NCBI RefSeq assembly: GCF_002097715.1
Contig: NZ_CP020737.1
Coordinates: 3,658,001-3,722,000 of the forward strand
Direction of reading: 5' to 3'
Length of the DNA: 64,000 bases
DNA from: Burkholderia ubonensis subsp. mesacidophila
GTDB taxonomy: Bacteria > Pseudomonadota > Gammaproteobacteria > Burkholderiales > Burkholderiaceae
Numbering within the stretch: position 1 is the first letter of the stretch; every line of letters starts with the position of its first letter. Both the position numbers and the translations under genes were made by a program. The notes below the pieces were generated by a model. That model did not search any database. It was not told where the DNA came from and was given only the letters and a program-made list of their open reading frames with translations. Shown one piece after another: positions 57,333 to 64,000 of the stretch.

Positions 57333-59498
57333 TCAGCGCTTCACCGGCCCCGGGTCGCTCTGGCTTGGCCGGCCCGTCTCGACGTGCCCGGCGAAGCGGC
57401 GCACGACCTTGTCGCTCGCGCCGCCCGTCGTGGTCGCGACGATGCTCAGGTCGTACCAGCCGTGGCTCGAGCTCAGCTCCCAGTGATCCTCGACACGCTC
57501 GCCCGGCTCCAGCACATAGGTGCGCGCATGCGCATGGCTGTACGCGTTGTCGACGACCACGCGGCACGTCGCGCAGCCGCTGTTGCGCAGCTGCAGGTAC
57601 ACGTGGCGGTTGCGCACGTCGTAGCCGAGCTTCGCTTCCGGGTTCGCGTGATGGCCGTCCATCGCGCGCGCCGTGTTGCCCTGGAACTCGCACAGATAGC
57701 CGTTCGGGCCGTACACCGCGAGGTGATAGTCGCCCTGCGCGACCGACGTGCTCCAGCTGTCGGCGAGCTTGTCGCCCGCGGACACCGCATAGCGGCGCGG
57801 CTGGCTCGACGGATTGCGGCGGTCGTACACGTAGAACGCCGCGCCCGCGTCGCCGGTGTTCGCGAAATCCAGCCACACGTTGCCGTCGTGGCTGTTCACG
57901 TGGCTGTGCACGAAGACCTCGTAAGGCAGCGCGCGCGCCGGCCGCGTGCCGGCTTCCTGCGCGGGCATCGCCTGCTGCGCGGGCACTTGGTACGCCTGGC
58001 CCGCCGTCGTGAGGTGCTGCGGCACCGTGAAGCTCACCGTCGACGCGTCCGGCTTGCCGGAGAAGTCGAACGCCGACGTCAGGTCGCCACAGACCGAGCG
58101 GCGCCACGCGCTGATGTTCGGCTCCTTGACGCCGAAGCGCGCCTCGAGGAAACGCAGCACGGACGTGTGATCGAAGGTCTCCGAGCACACCCAGCCGCCC
58201 TTCGTCCACGGCGAGATGATGATCAGCGGCACGCGTGGCCCGAGGCCGATCGGCTGGATGCCGCCCGGGTCCGCGCCCGGCACGAGCGGGCTCATCTCGC
58301 CCGGATACTTGTTCAGGTCGAGCAGCTCGTCGCCGAGATTGCCCAGCAGGTTCGCCGACACGACGCCCTGCCCGTTCACGCCGCTCGTGACGGGCGGCAC
58401 CGGCGGCACGATGTGGTCGAACAGCCCGTCGTTCTCGTCGTAGTTGAGGATGAACACCGTCTTCGCCCACACGTCCGGATTCGACGTCAGCGCCTCGAGC
58501 ACCATGTTGATGTAGAACGCGCCGTCGGTCGGCGACGCCTGAGGATGCTCGCTGTACTTGTACGGCGCGACGATCCACGACACCTGTGGCAGGCGATTCG
58601 CCTGCACGTCGGCCTTCAGCTCCGCGAGCGTGTGGTTCGACGCGCCCTTGTCGACGAGCGGGCCGCTCGCGCCTTCCTTCACCTGAAAACGCTTGAAGAA
58701 CATCAGCGAGTTGTCGGTGTAGTTGTCGGTCGGGTCGCCCGGGATGCCGGTGCCGCCCTGGTACACCTTCCAGCTGACGTTCGCGTTCTCGAGCCGCTCC
58801 GCATAGGTCGTCCACGTATAGCCGTTGACGTTGTTGCGCTCGCCGATGCCGGGGCCGTTCGGCTTCGTGCCGTACACGTTGCGCGAATCGATCGTGCCGG
58901 TCCACAGGTAGATGCGGTTCGGCGCGGTGTCGGCGTGCGCCGAGCAGAAGTACGCATCGCAGATCGTGAACGCGTCGGCGAGCGCGTAGTGATAGGTCAG
59001 GTCCTGGCGCTTCAGGTAGCCCATCGTCAGCACGTCCTGCTTCTGGTTCACCCACTGGTCCCACTGGCCGTTGTTCCACGCGAGGTGGCCGCTGCTCCAG
59101 CCGTGGTTGGTGCCCGGCTGGAATTCGGTCGTCTGCTTCGGATCGAGGTAGAACGGCAGCACGTACGGCGCGGCCGGGTCGAGCCCGCGCGCATGGTAGT
59201 TCTTCGTGTGCACGGCGGCCGGCGGCTGCAGCCAGACCGGCGCGCCGTTCGGCAGCAGGTGCGGGCGCGGGTCGTTGAAGCCGCGCACGCCGCGCAGCCC
59301 GCCGAAGTAGTGGTCGAACGAGCGGTTTTCCTGCATGAAGATCACGACGTGCTCGACGTCCTGGATCGAGCGGGTGCGCGAGGCGGCCGGCATCGCGAGC
59401 GCCTTGCGGATCGCGGGCGGAAAGCCCGCGTAGGCGGCCATCGCCCCGGCTGACTGGGCGGCAAGGCGCAGGAAATCGCGTCGGTTGGTCGAGGACAT
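57333..59498 (-). CDS. Tat-exported phospholipase C (phosphocholine-specific family)
   Basis: 721 residues from ATG 59498. Twin-arginine signal with RRDFLRLAAQ (Arg 6-7). Phosphoesterase domain with VEHVVIFMQENRSFDHYFGGLRG near residue 50, FILNYDENDGLFDH, and RVPLIIISPWTKGGWV; then two C-terminal DUF756 repeats with paired Cys (NSGCATCRVVVDN). Members hydrolyse phosphatidylcholine or sphingomyelin outside the cell, releasing a phosphorylated headgroup. Lies next to the phosphonate locus, so a shared role in phosphorus supply is plausible. Confidence 0.93.
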   Translation of the reverse strand: MSSTNRRDFLRLAAQSAGAMAAYAGFPPAIRKALAMPAASRTRSIQDVEHVVIFMQENRSFDHYFGGLRGVRGFNDPRPHLLPNGAPVWLQPPAAVHTKNYHARGLDPAAPYVLPFYLDPKQTTEFQPGTNHGWSSGHLAWNNGQWDQWVNQKQDVLTMGYLKRQDLTYHYALADAFTICDAYFCSAHADTAPNRIYLWTGTIDSRNVYGTKPNGPGIGERNNVNGYTWTTYAERLENANVSWKVYQGGTGIPGDPTDNYTDNSLMFFKRFQVKEGASGPLVDKGASNHTLAELKADVQANRLPQVSWIVAPYKYSEHPQASPTDGAFYINMVLEALTSNPDVWAKTVFILNYDENDGLFDHIVPPVPPVTSGVNGQGVVSANLLGNLGDELLDLNKYPGEMSPLVPGADPGGIQPIGLGPRVPLIIISPWTKGGWVCSETFDHTSVLRFLEARFGVKEPNISAWRRSVCGDLTSAFDFSGKPDASTVSFTVPQHLTTAGQAYQVPAQQAMPAQEAGTRPARALPYEVFVHSHVNSHDGNVWLDFANTGDAGAAFYVYDRRNPSSQPRRYAVSAGDKLADSWSTSVAQGDYHLAVYGPNGYLCEFQGNTARAMDGHHANPEAKLGYDVRNRHVYLQLRNSGCATCRVVVDNAYSHAHARTYVLEPGERVEDHWELSSSHGWYDLSIVATTTGGASDKVVRRFAGHVETGRPSQSDPGPVKR

Positions 59499-59732
59499 GA
59501 AAAGGATCCTGTGGGTCGGTAGGGATGGAGCCGGCGCGAGCGGGGCCGACGGTTCGGTGCGTGACGATGCCGTTATTAGTCCGTAAGCGCGTGTCCCGGC
59601 CGTGACCGGTTCCCGCAGGTTTCTTGCGGTCATCCCCAGCTTTTTTGCGAAGCGGCGCACGACGCGGGTTTCATGGGGCCGACACATGCTTGCGTTAGCC
59701 TGACGCGCGATGAAAGGGGGAGAGGCCGATCC

Positions 59733-60623
59733 GTGTTCGATCAGCTGAAGGCATTCCACGCGACTGTCCGCCAAGGCAGCATCACGCGTGCCGCGCGACA
59801 TCTCGGCGTCAGCCAGCCGACCATCGCCGCGCAGATCCGGCAGGTCGAGCAGGTGTACGGCGTCGAGCTGTTCCATCGCAGCGGCCGGCGGCTCGAAGTC
59901 ACCGAAACCGGCGTTGGGCTGCTGCCGCTCGTCGAGCAGATGATCGCGCTCGAAGCGCAGGCCGACATCATGCTGCGCAACGTCGGCGGCCTGTTCGAAG
60001 GCCATCTGCGGATCGGCGCGACGGGGCCGTACTACATCATGGATGCGGTCGGACGCTTCTCGAATGCGCATCCGTCGATCGCGCTCACGTGCCGGATCGG
60101 CAACTCGGAAGAAATGCTGCAGGCGCTGCACGAGTTCCGCATCGATCTCGCCGTCTCGTCGCAGCGCAACGACGCGGACGGCCTCGAGCGGCAGGTGATT
60201 TCCACCGACCCGCTGGTGCTCGTCGTGCATCGCAGCCATTCGCTCGCGCGCTTCGACGCGATCGACGCCGCGCAGCTCGCCGACGTGCGGCTGCTGATCC
60301 GCGAACAGGGCTCGGTCACGCGCAGCTGTACCGAGACGATCCTCGCGGCGGCCGGCGTCGCGCCGGCATCGGTCGCGGAGATCGGCAGCCGTGAAGCGAT
60401 CCGCGAGGCGATCCTGCACGGCGTCGGCGGCAGCCTGTTTCCGCGCGGCGAGGCCGAACGCCACCCCGACCTGCGGATCATCGCGCTGCGCGGCGTCGAC
60501 ACGACGATCGACGAATACGTGTACTACCTGAAGGCGCGCCGCCACAGCCCCGCGATCGACGCGTTCCTCGCGTGCATCGTGCCGAAGCGCGGCGAAGCCG
60601 CCGCCGAGCCGGCCGCGCGCTGA
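59733..60623 (+). CDS. LysR-family transcriptional regulator
   Basis: 296 residues from GTG 59733, preceded by GGGGGAGAGG; a longer frame to 59673 is rejected. Winged helix with KAFHATVRQGSITRAARHLG and SQPTIAAQIRQVEQVYGVEL; effector domain with SVTRSCTETI. Resembles LysR proteins noted near aminoethylphosphonate genes, but this is a weak judgement. Divergent from the phospholipase gene and may control it; convergent with lctP. Confidence 0.88.
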   Translation: MFDQLKAFHATVRQGSITRAARHLGVSQPTIAAQIRQVEQVYGVELFHRSGRRLEVTETGVGLLPLVEQMIALEAQADIMLRNVGGLFEGHLRIGATGPYYIMDAVGRFSNAHPSIALTCRIGNSEEMLQALHEFRIDLAVSSQRNDADGLERQVISTDPLVLVVHRSHSLARFDAIDAAQLADVRLLIREQGSVTRSCTETILAAAGVAPASVAEIGSREAIREAILHGVGGSLFPRGEAERHPDLRIIALRGVDTTIDEYVYYLKARRHSPAIDAFLACIVPKRGEAAAEPAAR

Positions 60624-60642
60624 ACGCAAGCGGGCTGCGCGT

Positions 60643-62286
60643 TCACTTCGGCAGCGCCGGGATCATCCACGTCAGCACGTGCTGCTGCAGGAACACGAGC
60701 ACGCCGAGCAGCAGCGTGAGGATCACGCTGTGCCAGAAGGTGCGTGCGAACACCACGCCCTCCTGCCCCTTCAGGTCGGTCGTCGACACGCCGGTCGCGA
60801 TGTTCTGCGGCGAGATCATCTTGCCCATCACGCCGCCCGACGAGTTGGTCGCGGCCATCAGCACCGGATCGAGGCCGAGCTGCCGCGCGGCGACCACCTG
60901 CAGGTTGCCGAACAGCGCGTTGCCCGACGTGTCGCTGCCGGACAGGAACACCGCGATCCAGCCGAGCGACGCGGACACGAGCGGGAACAGCGCGCCCGTC
61001 GACGCGACGCCGGTGCCGAGCGTGTAGCTGATGCCCGAGTAGTTCAGCAGGTACGCGAGCCCGACGATCATCATCACGGTCGCGATCGCGATGCGGGTCT
61101 GCCGCCACGTCTTCGCGACGCAGCCGAGGACATCGCCGGCGCCGGTGCGCGTCCACGCGGCCGTGACGATCGCCGCGAGCAGGATCGCGGTGCCGGTGCC
61201 GAGCGGCTGGAAGTCCCAGACCGCCGCATACGGCTTCTGGTACAGCGTGACGTACACGGCGTTGTGCAGCCCCGGCCACGGGATCTTCACGTCGCCGATC
61301 GCCGCGATGTTCGCGCGCACCCAGACGATCACGATCACCGACACGACGAGCCACGGCAGCCAGCCGCCGTAGCCGACGCGCCCGCCCGCCGCGCCGTTCG
61401 CGGGCGGGCTGCGCACGATCGCGAATTGCGGATCCGCCAGCGGCTTCCACACTTTCAGGAAGCCGATCGTCACGATCAGCGACGTCAGCGACGACAGCAC
61501 GTCGGTGAGCTGATAGCCGAGGAAGTTGGAGGTGATGAACTGCGCGAGCGCGAAGCTGCCGCCCGACACGAGCAAGGCCGGCCACAGCCGCGCGATCGAG
61601 CGCGCGCCGCCGTACACGCCCACCACGTAGAACGGCAGCAGCAGCGCGAAGAACGGCAGCTGGCGGCCGACCATCGCGCCGAGCGTCGCGGCCGGCAGCG
61701 ACGTGACCGCGCCGAGCACGGTGATCGGCACGCCGAGCGCGCCGAACGCGACCGGCGCGGTGTTGAACAGCAGCGTGTAGGTGAGCGCCTCGATCGCCGG
61801 GAAGCCGAGCGCGATCAACAGCGCGCTCGTGATCGCGACCGGCGTGCCGAACCCGGAAATCCCTTCGAGCAGGCAGCCGAACGAGAACGCGACGACGAGC
61901 AGCACGAGCCGGCGGTCGTCGGGCAGGTGGTCGAGCATCCACTGGCGGAACTGGTCGAAGCGGCCCGACTTCACTGCGATGTTGTACAGCAGCAAGGCGT
62001 TGAAGACGATCCACATCACGGGAATCAGCGCGAGCGCCATGCCCGCGGCGACCGCGTCGAACGCGAGGCCGACGGGCATCCCCCATGCGCCGATCGCGAC
62101 CGCGAGGCCGGCGATCAGCCCCGCGAGCGACGCCTGCCACGCGGGGCGGCGCAGCACGCCGAGCGCGATCAGCGCGACCGCGATCGGGATCACCGCGACG
62201 AGGAACGACAGCAACAGCGAGTGGCCGACGGGCGTGAGCGGTTGGGCGAAGACGGCGCCTGCGGGTAGGGAGGATGAAGGGTTCAT
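60643..62286 (-). CDS. lctP: L-lactate permease
   Basis: 547 residues with about twelve to fourteen membrane segments and LctP hallmarks EGISGFGTPVAITSALLIAL, FNTAPVAFGALGVPIT, SGSDTSGNALFGNLQ and NSSGGVMGKMISPQNIA. Proton-coupled lactate/glycolate uptake across the inner membrane. The 5' leader carries a 49-base tandem repeat that starts 11 bases upstream of the start codon. Confidence 0.94.
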   Translation of the reverse strand: MNPSSSLPAGAVFAQPLTPVGHSLLLSFLVAVIPIAVALIALGVLRRPAWQASLAGLIAGLAVAIGAWGMPVGLAFDAVAAGMALALIPVMWIVFNALLLYNIAVKSGRFDQFRQWMLDHLPDDRRLVLLVVAFSFGCLLEGISGFGTPVAITSALLIALGFPAIEALTYTLLFNTAPVAFGALGVPITVLGAVTSLPAATLGAMVGRQLPFFALLLPFYVVGVYGGARSIARLWPALLVSGGSFALAQFITSNFLGYQLTDVLSSLTSLIVTIGFLKVWKPLADPQFAIVRSPPANGAAGGRVGYGGWLPWLVVSVIVIVWVRANIAAIGDVKIPWPGLHNAVYVTLYQKPYAAVWDFQPLGTGTAILLAAIVTAAWTRTGAGDVLGCVAKTWRQTRIAIATVMMIVGLAYLLNYSGISYTLGTGVASTGALFPLVSASLGWIAVFLSGSDTSGNALFGNLQVVAARQLGLDPVLMAATNSSGGVMGKMISPQNIATGVSTTDLKGQEGVVFARTFWHSVILTLLLGVLVFLQQHVLTWMIPALPK

Positions 62287-62296
62287 CGTGTCTCCT

Positions 62297-62492
62297 GTCG
62301 ACCGAAGTTAGCGCTTTAGCGCTTACTTCGGTCCCATGCTTCGCGGTCGACCGAAGTTAGCGCTTTAGCGCTTACTCCGGTCCCATGCTTCGCGGTCGAC
62401 CGAAGTTAGCGCTTTAGCGCTTACTCCGGTCCCATGCTTCGCGGGCGATCGGAGTGGGCGCTTCGGCGCTTATTCGTATCCCATGCTTCGCA
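62297..62492. repeat. Four 49-base tandem repeats with internal hairpins
   Basis: Units start at 62297, 62346, 62395 and 62444. Units 1-3 are nearly identical; unit 4 is diverged. Each holds an inverted repeat (ACCGAAGT-T-AGCGC with GCGCT-T-ACTTCGGT) around TTTA, then a 17-base spacer with CCCATGCTTCGCGG. They lie in the leader/promoter zone of lctP. Confidence 0.95.
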
Positions 62493-62853
62493 CCCCGATC
62501 CCATGCAAAGCTGTCTGCGATCACAACGACCCGGACGTCGCTTGCCTGCGCAACGACATCGCCGCGGCCAGTCGATCGGTCACTTAAAAAGGTTAGGCGG
62601 CACGCGCCGCTTGTACAAGGAGGGGCAAGCCCGATATGACGAATCCGCGCGTCAGGCGCCGCGCCCCGTCCGGGCGGCCGGGCAGCCGGCGCGCCTTCCC
62701 GCCCCCGCAACGCACCGCTGCAATCTTGCACTGCCAACAAAGGTGCCTATCCGCCAGCGGGATGTTTCCTCGGGTATCCGAAGCCTAGACTGCACGCATC
62801 GATTCACGCCGCGCCGATTCCGTGCGCGGCGCTCGACCAACCCGGAGTGCAAG
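62493..62853. other. Intergenic region before DUF4148 gene
   Basis: About 360 bases. A short piece of a fifth repeat unit (GATCCCATGC, about 62498-62507) is at its left end. No gene is supported; it must contain the promoter of the small exported protein gene. Confidence 0.4.
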
Positions 62854-63174
62854 ATGAAGAAGACGATGATTCGCGCGGCTTGTATCGGCATCCTGATGAT
62901 GGGTGCCGCGGCCGCGGCCCAGGCGCAAGCCGCCTCCCAACCGCTGACGCGAGCCCAGGTTCGACAGGAACTGGCCGAGTACGAAGCGGCGGGTTACCGG
63001 CCCGCCATCGTCAGCAGCCCAGACTATCCGCAGAACGTGCAGGCGATCACGCAGCGCGTCGCGCAAGCGCGCGCAGACGCCGCCGGCTACGGCGGCACCG
63101 GCCATGCGACGGTCGAATCCGGCAAGCGCGACGTAGCGCCTGCGATCGATCCGTCGACCTATTCGCATCACTGA
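62854..63174 (+). CDS. DUF4148 exported protein
   Basis: 106 residues from ATG 62854 with GGAG upstream; an open frame reaching 62434 is rejected. Signal peptide (ACIGILMMGAAAAAQAQA), then the DUF4148 core PLTRAQVRQELAEYEAAGYRP and YPQNVQAITQRVAQARA. Small periplasmic proteins of this kind are numerous in Burkholderia; function unknown. Confidence 0.87.
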   Translation: MKKTMIRAACIGILMMGAAAAAQAQAASQPLTRAQVRQELAEYEAAGYRPAIVSSPDYPQNVQAITQRVAQARADAAGYGGTGHATVESGKRDVAPAIDPSTYSHH

Positions 63175-63331
63175 AGCGGGCGCGCGATGAACCGCGTGGA
63201 CGCGTCACCCAACGGCGCCACCGGCCCGCGCCGGCTGCCCTGCACGCGCCGCCGCGCGTGCGCCGGATTCCGCCGGCGGCAGCGCGCGCAGGCGATCCGC
63301 ACGCCGATGCGCGCGGCCGCGTGCGTGGTCG

Positions 63332-64000
63332 TCAGACGCTGAAGCGGTTCAGCGTGTACGCGCGATAGGCGGCGACGAAAGCGTCGAACGAACCGGCTTC
63401 CTTCGCTTCCAGTTCGGCCTGGTCGGCGAGCGAGCGCTCGGCGAGCGCAGCCGCGGCACGCGCGGCGGCCTCCGGAAGCGGCCGTGCGCGAAAATGCGCG
63501 GCATGCGCGTCGCTTTGCGCGCGCGCGAACGCGAGGAACGATTGCCCGTTGTCGCGCAACGTGCGCAGCACGCGCGCGGACGGCGTGCGCTCCGGATCGG
63601 CGAGCTTCTCGCGCTGCGCGGCGATCGCGCGCGCGTGCTCGTCGCCGCCGCGAATCTCGTCGAGACGGCGGCCGACGGCTTCGACTTTCGCCATCAGCTC
63701 GTCCGCCCACGCTTGCAGCGCAATCGGGCTGCCGTCGCGCGACAGCGCGAGGCCCGGCTTGCGGCCCTCCATCGTCACGGCGCCGAAGTTCGCGTTCGCT
63801 TCCCGGTACGCATCGCAATCGAGCGGCGGGCTCGCGTCGAGCGCGCACGCCAGCAAGTACGCGTCGATGAAGCGCGCGGTGCCGAGCGCGATGCCGGTCG
63901 GCTCGAACGGATCGATGTCGAGACAGCGCACCTCGATGTACTGCACGCCGCGCGACGCGAGCGCATGCAGCGGACGCTCGCCCGAATACGTGACGCGCTT
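63332..64000 (-). CDS. gshA: Glutamate-cysteine ligase (C-terminal part), 5' end outside window
   Basis: The 223 codons to the window edge are in frame and contain GVQYIEVRCLDIDPFEPTGI, the signature of the enterobacterial-type gamma-glutamylcysteine synthetase, with the helical C-terminus ending AYTLNRFSV. First enzyme of glutathione synthesis, ATP-dependent. The N-terminal catalytic half lies to the right of 64000. Confidence 0.92.
   Translation of the reverse strand, partial: KRVTYSGERPLHALASRGVQYIEVRCLDIDPFEPTGIALGTARFIDAYLLACALDASPPLDCDAYREANANFGAVTMEGRKPGLALSRDGSPIALQAWADELMAKVEAVGRRLDEIRGGDEHARAIAAQREKLADPERTPSARVLRTLRDNGQSFLAFARAQSDAHAAHFRARPLPEAAARAAAALAERSLADQAELEAKEAGSFDAFVAAYRAYTLNRFSV

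Noticed and set aside
57333..60629. Apparent 1098-residue fusion of phospholipase C with an N-terminal extension
   Set aside because: The first 377 codons are antisense to the LysR gene; the true protein starts at 59498 with a Tat signal.
62297..62492. CRISPR array
   Set aside because: Units are contiguous, spacer parts are identical between units, and no cas gene is near; it is a tandem hairpin repeat.

Overview
The window looks like chromosome 1 of a Burkholderia species, most likely in the B. cepacia complex. It is very GC-rich and carries a metX-metW-ampG block, an mreBCD-mrdA-rodA operon, gatCAB, the long-cluster-loop type of QueE, and a Burkholderia-style phosphonate regulator. This placement is inferred from gene content and protein similarity recalled from memory; no database was searched.

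Left part (1-13 kb): a partial fimbrial subunit and a putative lipoprotein are followed by a rearranged segment. The metX leader, which contains a SAM-II-like riboswitch, and the first 47 codons of metX occur twice (3051-3369 and 7069-7387, one mismatch). Between the copies lie an ISAs1-type transposase remnant and a large autotransporter gene. Intact metX, metW, ampG and a degenerate M48-type protein follow, then a divergent AraC regulator and alcohol dehydrogenase.

Middle (13.8-47 kb) is mostly housekeeping: xth, ppk2, gatCAB, the cell-shape operon mreB-mreC-mreD-mrdA-rodA, a Sel1-repeat protein and an aldolase, queD-queE-queC, tRNA-Phe, a rsmB-DUF4390-ntrY-ntrX set, htpX, a LysE exporter, def-fmt, dprA, a thioredoxin-like protein, topB, LysR, a D-2-hydroxyacid dehydrogenase, a patatin and a hotdog thioesterase, ending at tRNA-Lys(CUU).

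Right part (47-64 kb) is the more accessory side: an amino-acid (cystine-like) ABC transporter, a small Tyr/His-rich exported protein, and a phosphonate-degradation locus (phnY, phnA, an aminophosphonate oxidoreductase and a GntR/PhnR regulator). The locus has an overlapping pair of divergent promoters with a shared putative operator. Inserted between the oxidoreductase and phnR is a lower-GC mini-island with a DUF1493 gene, a relic of a phnR 3' end, and a Tse2-like toxin with a candidate immunity gene. A Tat-exported phospholipase C, a LysR regulator, lactate permease, a 49-bp tandem hairpin repeat, a DUF4148 gene and the 3' part of gshA complete the window.

The most notable items are the duplicated riboswitch/metX leader, the Tse2-like pair beside the phnR relic, the overlapping phn promoters, and the M48 protein whose HExxH motif reads HGVAH.
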